Assembly (NCBI RefSeq): GCF_947503045.1
Contig: NZ_CANNCF010000002.1
Coordinates: 775,501 to 839,500 of the forward strand
Source: an uncultured Tateyamaria sp.
GTDB taxonomy: Bacteria > Pseudomonadota > Alphaproteobacteria > Rhodobacterales > Rhodobacteraceae
Reading direction: 5' to 3'
Length of the DNA: 64,000 nucleotides
How positions within the stretch are numbered: position 1 is the first letter of the stretch; each line of letters begins with the position of its first letter. The notes under the pieces are model-generated. The model saw only the letters and a list, made by a program, of their open reading frames with translations, did no database searches and had not been told where the DNA came from. Below, piece by piece: positions 8,622-16,146 of this stretch. The translations under genes were made by a program, and so were the position numbers.

Positions 8622-9761
8622 TCAGGTCAACCTTAACACAGTCTTGAAATGTGCATCCCAACTTGGTGGGAAAAATGGCTGCTTCTTTTGCACGTCTGGC
8701 CCTAAGGCGGCCAACTCTTTTATTTTATTGATCCATAGATAACGATCTGAAACGCTTGCGTAAATGGGAATGTCGCCCAGTATTTCTCGCATAACTGGAA
8801 GATCGTTAACAATTACGGGCACTCCGCGTGCAACGGCCTCGGTTGCGGGCAGGCCGAACCCCTCCGCATGGGTGGCGAACAGAACGCCCGCACTACGCTC
8901 GACCAGAGCGGCGAGTGCACCATCAGACAGGCCAGACACTTCGCGGATGCGCCCATCCGAGGGCAAGGCGTCTAACCGCGCAAACACCGCATCGTTGTTC
9001 CATCCGCGCCCGCCGGCGATGATCAGACCGGGCGCATCAGCCCCCATTTCGGCCCAAATATCGAGCAGAAAACCGTGGTTCTTGCGCGGCTCGATGGTGC
9101 CGACACAGACGAAATATGGCCCCGTTTCAGGCAGTCCCGGCGGCAATTCTGCGGGCGCGGCGGGCACCACGTCTGTTCCCAAATGGGAAACAATCGAACT
9201 GGGAGGATCGGCGAAATAGGCTTCCGCCCGCTCTTTTGTGTACTCGGAATTATAGATCACGAGGTCCGCATGGGCACCGACCCTATCGATCATCGCGGCG
9301 AAGGGGGCGACAGTGCCTGCGCGCTGGAACTCGGGAAAATCCAGCGGGATCACGTCGTGGATCATCACCGAAATCCACGCATCAATGCGGCGCATCGCGC
9401 CCAGCACACGCGCCGTCAGGTTCGAATGACCCACGTTCAGATAGGCGACACCGGCAGGCAATTTACGTCGCAACATCGCGACCAGTAGAAAAGGGGGCAC
9501 ACGCCCGATTGCCAGCGCCCGGGCCTGAGGCCAGATCGCGGATTGGGTCGCCTCGGGTGATGTGCTCGCAGACCGACCGGACAACGGCACCACCAGTTCC
9601 GCCAGCCCCGCCTGATCCAACAGGATATAGCCCAGACGCGACCGGATCAGCCCGAACACTGGCGGCGCATCCTCCAGCAGGGCCCGCAGATAGGCCAGCT
9701 CGACCCGGTCCACACCGGTCAGCACACGGCCCGCGCGGCGCATCAGGCGCGTGATGTCCAA
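8622..9761 (-). CDS. Family 4 glycosyltransferase (GT-B)
   Basis: A 379-aa GT4 enzyme. The C-terminal domain shows YFVCVGTIEPRKNHGFLL near 210-230 and the donor-binding EGFGLPATEAVARGVPVIV (EX7E) near 300. The N-terminus MDITRLMRRAGRVLTGVDRVELAYL is typical of a Rhodobacterales group. The only standard start in frame is TTG at 9761; the preceding codons read V-A-R-L, which I recall as part of the conserved ARLLDxTR in relatives, so the true start could be an unusual codon further 5'. The last ~15 codons look less GC-rich than the rest. It lies between galU upstream and the TTG-started glycosyltransferase gene. Confidence 0.8.
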   Translation of the reverse strand: MDITRLMRRAGRVLTGVDRVELAYLRALLEDAPPVFGLIRSRLGYILLDQAGLAELVVPLSGRSASTSPEATQSAIWPQARALAIGRVPPFLLVAMLRRKLPAGVAYLNVGHSNLTARVLGAMRRIDAWISVMIHDVIPLDFPEFQRAGTVAPFAAMIDRVGAHADLVIYNSEYTKERAEAYFADPPSSIVSHLGTDVVPAAPAELPPGLPETGPYFVCVGTIEPRKNHGFLLDIWAEMGADAPGLIIAGGRGWNNDAVFARLDALPSDGRIREVSGLSDGALAALVERSAGVLFATHAEGFGLPATEAVARGVPVIVNDLPVMREILGDIPIYASVSDRYLWINKIKELAALGPDVQKKQPFFPPSWDAHFKTVLRLT

Positions 9762-9894
9762 CAGACGTGCGACGGGCGGATTATGCCTGGAATTGCTCAG
9801 TTCGATGCCTTTTTGCTGCCTGCGCGATCATCATCACACAAAGCAGCAGAGCGCAGCAACCGCCCCGTCATGTCATCAAAGTCTGGAAAAGCGG

Positions 9895-10788
9895 CTATTC
9901 CGCCGCCTGATCCATCCGGACAACGTCGCGGATATAGTCCAGCAGGTCATGGCGCAGCTCTTCACGTGCCAAGCCAAAGGACACAGTCGCCTGCAAGAAC
10001 CCGCTTTTGGAGCCGCAATCAAACCGCTGACCGCGGAAGCGATAGCCAAACACGCCTTCTTTGCCACCGATGGCCTGCGCGATGGCGTCGGTCAGTTGGA
10101 TCTCACCGCCAGCGCCGCTCTTCATCTTGTTGAGCGATTTCAGAACCTCGGGCGACAGGATATAGCGCCCGATCACCGCAAGGTTCGAGGGGGCCTCGCC
10201 CGCAGGGGGCTTTTCAATCATGCCTTTGACCTGAACGATCTGGCCGCTGTCGGCCTTCACATCCAGCACACCATAAGACGACGCCTGTTCCGGCGGCACT
10301 TCCATGGCGGCCACCATATTGCCACCGGTCTCGGCATAGGCTTCGACCATCTGCTGCAGACAGGGTTTTTCGGCCGCAATCACGTCATCGGGCAGAATCA
10401 CCGCAAAGGGTTCATTGCCGATCAGACGGCGCGCGCACCACACCGCGTGGCCAAGGCCCAGCGCCTTATGCTGGCGGATATAGGCAATCGCACCACTGTC
10501 CATATTGGTGTCCTTGAGGATCTCAAGAAGCTGATCCTTGCCCTTTTTGCGCAGTTCCTGTTCCAGCGTGGGGGCGTGATCGAAATAGTCCTCAAGCGCG
10601 CCTTTGCCGCGCGAGGTCACAAAAATGAATTCCTTGATGCCAGCGGCCCGCGCCTCGTCAATGGCGTATTGGATCAGCGGACGATCAACCAAAGTCATGA
10701 TTTCCTTTGGCACCGACTTTGTCGCAGGAAGAAACCGCGTCCCCAGCCCGGCCACAGGGAAAATCGCCTTAGTCACCTTCTTACGCAT
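9895..10788 (-). CDS. galU: UTP-glucose-1-phosphate uridylyltransferase
   Basis: Makes UDP-glucose from UTP and glucose 1-phosphate, the donor for glycans and for UDP-glucuronate and UDP-galactose. The 297-aa protein has the nucleotidyl-transferase signature FPVAGLGTRFLPATKSVPKE at 11-30, then VILPDDVI and GMIEKPPAGEAPSNLAVIGRYI. Length is exactly typical of bacterial GalU. The ATG is followed by MRKKVTKAIFPVAG as in homologues. It belongs functionally with the surrounding glycosyltransferases. The upstream 124 bases hold an AT-rich stretch and a large inverted repeat. Confidence 0.96.
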   Translation of the reverse strand: MRKKVTKAIFPVAGLGTRFLPATKSVPKEIMTLVDRPLIQYAIDEARAAGIKEFIFVTSRGKGALEDYFDHAPTLEQELRKKGKDQLLEILKDTNMDSGAIAYIRQHKALGLGHAVWCARRLIGNEPFAVILPDDVIAAEKPCLQQMVEAYAETGGNMVAAMEVPPEQASSYGVLDVKADSGQIVQVKGMIEKPPAGEAPSNLAVIGRYILSPEVLKSLNKMKSGAGGEIQLTDAIAQAIGGKEGVFGYRFRGQRFDCGSKSGFLQATVSFGLAREELRHDLLDYIRDVVRMDQAAE

Positions 10789-10847
10789 ACGAACCTCAAT
10801 TTTTATTAACTGCCCATGTTTGGACCCTACTTATTCATAGATTACGA

Positions 10848-10898
10848 CCGGAAAATGTCCAATTCCTGAATTTCGCTGGACGGCGGGGAATTTTCCGG
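10848..10898. repeat. Nested inverted repeat upstream of galU
   Basis: CCGGAAAAT at 10848-10856 pairs with ATTTTCCGG at 10890-10898, and inside it GTCCA at 10857-10861 pairs with TGGAC at 10877-10881. The two helices stack on the left side, with an eight-base bulge on the right. It lies between the glycosyltransferase stop at 10913 and the galU start at 10788, both on the minus strand, where a terminator or galU leader would be. No clean T-run follows. Confidence 0.5.
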
Positions 10899-10912
10899 CA
10901 GTTGTGCCATTT

Positions 10913-12145
10913 TCAGCCATCTTCAAAGCGCCGCCCGGCGATCCGCCGCCGCTCGCGCGCGACACGGCGCGAAAATCGCCACAATCGAAACAGCGGGTCC
11001 GTACGCTCTGACCGGCCAAACAGGCCGCCACGCTGCTCCCAATATCCGTCTCTGTGAAAGCGAATGTGGTGAAATAGGGCCGATGGAGACAACAGAATCA
11101 GTGTCACGATCTCGCCTCGCTCAACACGCTGCACCGCCTCTTGCCGCAAGCGCCGACCTTGCCAGATGCGCCCGGACAACACAGAAGACTGGCGCGACCG
11201 TCCAAAGGCCGCCTTGAACGGAGCCGCCGCACTGCGTGACACCTGCGCCCCGCCACGTTGGCGCTCCAGCCCGTCGGCATAGCCATCCGCCAGCCGTTTA
11301 AGCAGCCGCGCCACGTCCCCCGGCAGCAGCCGCCCGGCCACCATATGCCCAAGGCACCGCTTGCGCTGGGCGGCAACGATGTCGCGCCAATGCAGCGCAC
11401 GGTCCGCCTCGGGAACGTATTTGCGCTGAAACACCGCCCAACTGGCCCCGATATCAAACAGATCACGCGGCACCCGGTCGGCACGACGGCGCACGCTGGG
11501 GGCAAAGCCGTGATGCACCTCGGCCATCGGCACAATTGCCGTGGCATGACCCGCGCGCGCCAGTCGCAGGTTCAAATCCGTCTCGTCGAGATAAAAGGCA
11601 AAGCCGGGGTCGAACCCTTCCAGCGCCACCAGCACCTCGCGCCGTACCGCCATATTGGTGCCTTCTGTCTTGGTGGCGCGCTGGCCTTTGGGCGTCAGCA
11701 CGGTCGCCAGTTCCGGATCGACGTCCAGCGGCTGCATGGCACCGGTTTCATCAACGCTGCGCGCGCGCCATTGAAAGGAAATCCCGTTGCGCCCCCGTAC
11801 AAAACCGCCAGTTGCGGCCACATCCCCACGTGCAAACGGGGAAATCAGATGGGCAAGCCACAGCGGTTCCGGCACCGCATCATCATCGATAAAGGCAACG
11901 ACATCACCTGCCGCATGGCTGATCCCCAGATTGCGGGCCTCAGAGATATTGGGGATGTCAAAAGACACAACCTTGAGGTCATCGACAAAGGGCAATTCAG
12001 CGACGGCATCGCGCCCGGCCGCGTCCGCCACCACGACAATCTCGAACGGCGCGAACTGCACCTGTGCAAGACCCGTCAGACAGCGCATCAACGCATCCGG
12101 CCGGCCGCGGCTCACCACCACAACACTGACCGGAGGCAAGGTCAT
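10913..12145 (-). CDS. Family 2 glycosyltransferase
   Basis: A 410-aa GT2 enzyme of the GT-A fold: VSVVVVSRGRPDALMRCLTGL at the start, then EIVVVADAAGRDAVAELP, AFIDDDAVPEPLW (metal-binding Asp triad) and YLDETDLNLRLARAGH (acceptor-site ED-like motif). A basic C-terminal region of about 120 residues follows. The start at 12145 is chosen because it overlaps the kdsB stop (ATGA) and begins the conserved strand; an upstream in-frame extension to 12244 lies inside kdsB. Three-gene series cysQ-kdsB-this gene, so it may act on a Kdo-containing glycan; substrate unknown. Confidence 0.85.
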   Translation of the reverse strand: MTLPPVSVVVVSRGRPDALMRCLTGLAQVQFAPFEIVVVADAAGRDAVAELPFVDDLKVVSFDIPNISEARNLGISHAAGDVVAFIDDDAVPEPLWLAHLISPFARGDVAATGGFVRGRNGISFQWRARSVDETGAMQPLDVDPELATVLTPKGQRATKTEGTNMAVRREVLVALEGFDPGFAFYLDETDLNLRLARAGHATAIVPMAEVHHGFAPSVRRRADRVPRDLFDIGASWAVFQRKYVPEADRALHWRDIVAAQRKRCLGHMVAGRLLPGDVARLLKRLADGYADGLERQRGGAQVSRSAAAPFKAAFGRSRQSSVLSGRIWQGRRLRQEAVQRVERGEIVTLILLSPSALFHHIRFHRDGYWEQRGGLFGRSERTDPLFRLWRFSRRVARERRRIAGRRFEDG

Positions 12146-12942
12146 TCCAGACCCATCTGCGCCATCATCGCCTCGATCCGCGGGACATCGGCGGGGTTGT
12201 TCAGCTCCCAGAACTGCCGCCCGCGCGCCTCGACCTCGACGCACAGCACCTGCCGCCCGTTCTCAAGGAATCGTAACTGCTCAAGCCCTTCCAGCTGTTC
12301 GAGCGGACCCACCGGCCAGCCCGGATAGGCCGCCAGCGCGTCGGGGCGATAGGCATAGACGCCGACATGGTGAAAAACGGGTGTGTCGCCATCGGCGGCA
12401 TAGGTCTGATTGGTGTAGGGAATGACCTCTTTTGAGAAGTACAGAGCCTGTTTTTGCGCCCCGAACACCGCCGTGGTGCCGCCAACACGGCCCTCTTTGC
12501 GATCCTCGAGGAAACCGGTGAGCGTCGCCCCGTCACAGCGCAGCACAGGCGTCGCAATCTCGGCCTCCGGCGCGGCGCGCAGGCCGTCCACCAGCCCTTC
12601 GATAAACCAGGCCGGAGTCAGCGGGGCATCGCCCTGCAGGTTCACCACGATGTCGTAACCGCCGCCCAGCGCCGCATGGGCCTCGGCACAGCGTTCGGTG
12701 CCGTTGCCGCACAGCTCGGAGGTCATGACCACTTCGGCGCCAAACCCTTCCGAGGCGTCCTTGATCCGGTCATCATCTGTCGCCACCACGACGCGGTCGA
12801 TGCACGACACTTCAAGGGCGGCGCGCCAACTGCGCTCGATCAGGCTTTGGGCCACACCTGTCGCGCCCGTCAACGGGACCAAGGGCTTGCCCGGATAACG
12901 GGACGAAGCATAGCGGGCGGGGATGACGAGCAGAACCGACAT
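12142..12942 (-). CDS. kdsB: CMP-Kdo synthetase (3-deoxy-manno-octulosonate cytidylyltransferase)
   Basis: Activates Kdo with CTP for LPS inner core and for capsule linkers; cytoplasmic. The 266-aa protein opens with VIPARYASSRYPGKPLVPLTG, the CTP-binding signature, followed by VVVATDDDRI, VVNLQGDAPL and HHVGVYAYRPDAL. Length agrees with the family (about 250). It is coupled at both ends: one-base TGATG overlap with cysQ upstream and ATGA with the glycosyltransferase downstream. Confidence 0.95.
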   Translation of the reverse strand: MSVLLVIPARYASSRYPGKPLVPLTGATGVAQSLIERSWRAALEVSCIDRVVVATDDDRIKDASEGFGAEVVMTSELCGNGTERCAEAHAALGGGYDIVVNLQGDAPLTPAWFIEGLVDGLRAAPEAEIATPVLRCDGATLTGFLEDRKEGRVGGTTAVFGAQKQALYFSKEVIPYTNQTYAADGDTPVFHHVGVYAYRPDALAAYPGWPVGPLEQLEGLEQLRFLENGRQVLCVEVEARGRQFWELNNPADVPRIEAMMAQMGLE

Positions 12943-13739
12943 CAGGCGGGCTTCAAGTCTACGGCCGGGGCGTAGGCGATGAAGAACGGGTTGGCGTACC
13001 CCTCCTTGCCATAGACCAGCGGCGTGTGATCATCGAACCGGACGACATGGCCCCCCGCTCCGGACAGGACGGCATGGCCCGCGGCAGTGTCCCACTCCAT
13101 AGTGCGCCCGACACGAGGGTACAGATCGGCCTCACCCGTGGCCACAAGGCAGAATTTCAGGGACGAGCCTGCACTTTTCATGTCCTTCACATTGTATTTG
13201 TTGATGTAATCATCCGTCGCCTGATCACGGTGCGATTTCGAGGCGACCACCAGAAGGGCTGCATTATCGCTGTCGGCCACGCGCATGGGGGTCACATCGC
13301 CCACTTGATCCTTGTCGAACGCCCCGGTTTCTTCCACCGACTGCCCGTCGGCCTGGGTAAAGAACATGCGGCCCTTGGCCGGGGCATAGACCACCCCGCG
13401 CGTGGGCACGCCACCCTCGACCAACGCGATGTTGACGGTGAAATCACCACGACGGTGCACGAACTCCTTGGTGCCATCCAGCGGGTCGACAATCAGAAAC
13501 GTATCGCCAGTGGTCGTATGGGTCGCCGCCTGCTCTTCGGTGACCAGCATCACGTCCGGAAAGGCCGCACGCAGCCCAGCCGAAATCAGCGCATCCGCCG
13601 CCTCGTCCGCTGCGGTTACGGGGCTGTCATCGGACTTTGATTTGACGTCGAAATCATCCTGCCCATAGATCTCCATGATCTTGTCGCCAGCCTCGAGGGC
13701 CAGCCTGCGGATCACCGGGATCAGCTCGTCATAATTCAT
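12942..13739 (-). CDS. cysQ: 3'(2'),5'-bisphosphate nucleotidase CysQ
   Basis: Hydrolyses PAP, the product of PAPS-using reductases and sulfotransferases, to AMP. The 265-aa inositol-monophosphatase-fold protein shows SDDSPVTAADEAAD near 36-49, VTEE, the metal site DPLDGTKEFVHRRGDFTVNIALV near 83-105 and EWDTAAGHAVL near 210. In this setting it may support the two sulfotransferase genes of the window as well as sulfate assimilation. It is first in the series with kdsB and a glycosyltransferase. Confidence 0.93.
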   Translation of the reverse strand: MNYDELIPVIRRLALEAGDKIMEIYGQDDFDVKSKSDDSPVTAADEAADALISAGLRAAFPDVMLVTEEQAATHTTTGDTFLIVDPLDGTKEFVHRRGDFTVNIALVEGGVPTRGVVYAPAKGRMFFTQADGQSVEETGAFDKDQVGDVTPMRVADSDNAALLVVASKSHRDQATDDYINKYNVKDMKSAGSSLKFCLVATGEADLYPRVGRTMEWDTAAGHAVLSGAGGHVVRFDDHTPLVYGKEGYANPFFIAYAPAVDLKPA

Positions 13740-13765
13740 AAAAGCGCTCCTTGGACGGGCATTTG

Positions 13766-13793
13766 TTGATAAACCACTGCGAGGCCCTTATGC
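13766..13793 (+). promoter_or_regulatory. Candidate promoter for the KpsM-like gene
   Basis: In the 118-base divergent gap between cysQ and the permease gene, TTGATA (13766-13771) and TTATGC (13788-13793) are 16 bases apart on the plus strand. The hexamers are partial matches to the housekeeping consensus, so this is tentative. Confidence 0.25.
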
Positions 13794-13857
13794 TGCGACG
13801 CTAACGGAACGGCAAGAATTCCCTGCGAACATACCCGCAATCGAGGCATACGCGCAC

Positions 13858-14682
13858 ATGTTTGAATCAACCAGAAAACCGCAATCCGGCTTCGGAACAG
13901 CCATTGCGATGTCCGAGGTGATTTATCATTCGATCGTGCGGTCCGTGCGCAAGACCCACAACAATGCGTTCATGGCGATTGCGATGAACATGCTGCAAAT
14001 GGTCATCTTCGTGATGGCCTTTTACGTGATGTTCTCGGTGCTGGGGCTGCGTGGCGCGGCAATCCGGGGGGATTTCCTGCTTTATATCATGACGGGCATC
14101 TTTCTTTACATGACGCACGCCAAGACACTGGCAGCCGTTGTCGGCTCCGAAGGTCCGGCAAGCCCGATGATGCTGCACGCACCGATGAACACGATCGTGT
14201 CGATCTGTTCGGCGGCGCTCGGGGCGCTCTACATTCAGGTGCTGTCGCTGGTGATGATCCTTTTCATCTACCACGTGGCCTTTACCCCCATCACCATCGA
14301 CCAGCCCTTCCCGGCCTTTGGCATGCTGCTGCTGGCGTGGTTCACCGGGGCGGCGCTGGGGCTTGTCCTGCTGGCGATCAAGCCCTGGTTTCCGACCTTC
14401 GTGACGATCTTTTCCCAGATCTACCAGCGGGCCAACATGATCGCCTCGGGCAAGATGTTCGTGGCCAATTCGCTGCCCGGTTTCATGCTGGCGATGTTCG
14501 ACTGGAACCCGTTGTTCCACGCCATCGACCAGTCGCGGGGCTACACGTTCCTCAACTACAACCCGCGCTATACGTCGTGGGAGTACGGCTTTTGGGTCGG
14601 CGTGGTGCTGGTGATGATCGGGCTGATGGGCGAATTCTACACCCGCCGGCATGCGTCGGTCAGCTGGGGCGCGCGGCGGTAG
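13858..14682 (+). CDS. ABC-2 type polysaccharide exporter permease (KpsM-like)
   Basis: Inner-membrane permease of the KpsM/Wzm type, which with a KpsT-type ATPase exports capsule polysaccharide. The 274-aa protein has about six hydrophobic segments (roughly 38-58, 70-85, 110-140, 150-180, 235-260 plus a weaker one) and the family-like C-terminal segment NPLFHAIDQSRGYTFLNYNPRYTSWEYGFWVG. No ATPase gene (kpsT) follows; the next gene is an unrelated DUF596-like gene on less GC-rich DNA. A partner could be elsewhere, or the locus has been cut. The start at 13858 has GAGG about 12 bases upstream; an ATG at residue 18 is an alternative. Confidence 0.82.
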   Translation: MFESTRKPQSGFGTAIAMSEVIYHSIVRSVRKTHNNAFMAIAMNMLQMVIFVMAFYVMFSVLGLRGAAIRGDFLLYIMTGIFLYMTHAKTLAAVVGSEGPASPMMLHAPMNTIVSICSAALGALYIQVLSLVMILFIYHVAFTPITIDQPFPAFGMLLLAWFTGAALGLVLLAIKPWFPTFVTIFSQIYQRANMIASGKMFVANSLPGFMLAMFDWNPLFHAIDQSRGYTFLNYNPRYTSWEYGFWVGVVLVMIGLMGEFYTRRHASVSWGARR

Positions 14683-14870
14683 AGGCTTTTGGCATTCCGT
14701 GCGAGGAGTGATGCTGAGCCAACATTGGTTGCGGCAATTCAGCGAATGGCCGCTTGGAGCCCATGTTGGCCGAAGCATATTCCGAGAAGCTAGGTTTGCT
14801 GACCGAAGAGTCCCGTTGTCTTATTTGCTCAGCTATAGCAGAAGTGGCAGCACAATGAACGCTACGTAGT
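14683..14870. other. Intergenic stretch before the DUF596-like gene
   Basis: No convincing gene is seen in these 188 bases. GCCAACAT at 14718-14725 recurs inverted as ATGTTGGC at 14763-14770. The composition is lower in GC than the flanking housekeeping genes. It may be decayed sequence left by an insertion or deletion downstream of the permease gene. Confidence 0.4.
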
Positions 14871-15305
14871 ATGGTCTCGACTTTGCAGCCGAACACGATA
14901 GTCCGCGACGCCGTGGATAAAGAGTACGCCAAGATCGTAGAAGATTGCTTCGGCCTCTGGTCCAATAGCCTTTGGGGCCTTCCTGTGTCCCTTGACAAAT
15001 TCAGTGACCTCAAAGAGGCATATTTCTATCTGATTGAAAGACTGCTTGATGACGGGATAGTCCGGTTTGTGCATCCAGATGAAGTGGAAAACATCATGTT
15101 TGTTGCAAGTCGCCCCCCGCCGATCAAAACCATTCAAGACACATCAACACATTGGAGAGCAGATACCAATTACATCTTGAGCTTTCTCAAATCACATTGG
15201 CCGCAGCGCGCAACCCACAAAGATGACCTTGAGCTGAACACCTATTTCTATGAAATCCCGCCCATAATTTGGCACCGCCACGGAGGTGAATGGATTGGTA
15301 GCTAG
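14871..15305 (+). CDS. DUF596-like small protein
   Basis: A 144-aa acidic, soluble protein without signal peptide. The C-terminal segment ELNTYFYEIPPIIWHRHGGE, ending EWIGS, resembles what I recall of DUF596 proteins, small proteins often found beside secreted toxin genes and proposed as immunity factors. That role is inference; no toxin gene is in the window. Codon use and GC are visibly lower than in neighbours, suggesting transfer. There is no clear ribosome-binding site before the ATG at 14871. It stands alone between the KpsM-like gene and alkB on the opposite strand. Confidence 0.6.
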   Translation: MVSTLQPNTIVRDAVDKEYAKIVEDCFGLWSNSLWGLPVSLDKFSDLKEAYFYLIERLLDDGIVRFVHPDEVENIMFVASRPPPIKTIQDTSTHWRADTNYILSFLKSHWPQRATHKDDLELNTYFYEIPPIIWHRHGGEWIGS

Positions 15306-15354
15306 TTCCGCAACAAATGTCTGCAATGTCCCGCCTCGCTCACATTCCTATCCA

Positions 15355-15954
15355 TCAAAAAACCACGCGGCACGTCAGATTGATGCGCCCCCCTTTGGGT
15401 AGCAACGTGGACGAACCAAACCTTATTCTGTCCACCCCGTGATAGGTCAACCGCGCCGCGCCCCCCATCACTACAACGTCACCACTTTCCAGCCAGATCG
15501 ACTCGGTCTTGCCGCCGCGTGTCGCATTGCCAATGCGGAACAACCCAGCATCCCCCAACGACACCGACAAAACGGGCCAGTCAAAACTCGCTTCATCCTT
15601 GTCCTGATGCATGCCCATCCGCGCGCCCTCACCGTAATAGTTGATCAGACAGCAATCCGGATCACGCGCGAGCCCGGTCAATTCGCGCCACAACGCCAAC
15701 ACGGCGCCCGGAATCGGCGGCCACGGACCACCCCCGGGATGGCGCGGCGCGTAGGAATAGCCCGAACGATCCGCATACCACCCGACCGACCCGGCCGAGG
15801 TCATGCGCACGGACATCTTCTTGCCATAGGGCGTGTCGGGCGAAAACATCGGTGCGGCCTCGGCCACGCGGCGCACATCACCCACCAGAGCGGCCTGCGC
15901 GGCAGCGTCCAGATGGCCCTTAAAGATGTCAAATCCCCGAATGTTTGCCCGCAT
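15355..15954 (-). CDS. alkB: Alpha-ketoglutarate-dependent DNA dealkylase AlkB
   Basis: Fe(II)/2-oxoglutarate dioxygenase that removes 1-methyladenine and 3-methylcytosine from DNA and RNA by oxidation. In the 199-aa form the iron ligands are His116 and Asp118 in GMHQDKDE and His172 in YHGVDRI; the 2-oxoglutarate arginines are in GGRINLTCR near the end. [11 protein letters not shown] fits the nucleotide-recognition region. The ATG at 15954 with AGAGGGG just upstream is preferred over a TTG at 15981. It is divergent from dnaK. E. coli AlkB is 216 aa. Confidence 0.93.
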   Translation of the reverse strand: MRANIRGFDIFKGHLDAAAQAALVGDVRRVAEAAPMFSPDTPYGKKMSVRMTSAGSVGWYADRSGYSYAPRHPGGGPWPPIPGAVLALWRELTGLARDPDCCLINYYGEGARMGMHQDKDEASFDWPVLSVSLGDAGLFRIGNATRGGKTESIWLESGDVVVMGGAARLTYHGVDRIRFGSSTLLPKGGRINLTCRVVF

Positions 15955-16011
15955 CGCCCCTCTTACCGCAAGAATGCGCAAATTTTGCCAGATTCAGCCC
16001 CGCCACAACGG

Positions 16012-16039
16012 TTGCAGCGCCAAATGACCCTCCTTATAT
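16012..16039 (+). promoter_or_regulatory. Candidate heat-shock (RpoH-type) promoter of dnaK
   Basis: TTGCAG at 16012-16017 and CCTTATAT at 16032-16039 lie in the alkB-dnaK gap, 108 bases before the dnaK start. The C-rich -10 with TATAT resembles alphaproteobacterial sigma-32 promoters, and dnaKJ is a usual RpoH target. The -35 match is partial. No CIRCE inverted repeat was found in the leader. Confidence 0.4.
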
Positions 16040-16146
16040 ACGCCGCAGCGCGCTCGGAAACGTGCGCAATAATTCGTGGCGTCGATGCCGACTTCGGGTC
16101 GCCGCTTCGTGTCATCGCCTTGAGCTTAGAAAAGGGATCGAAAAAC

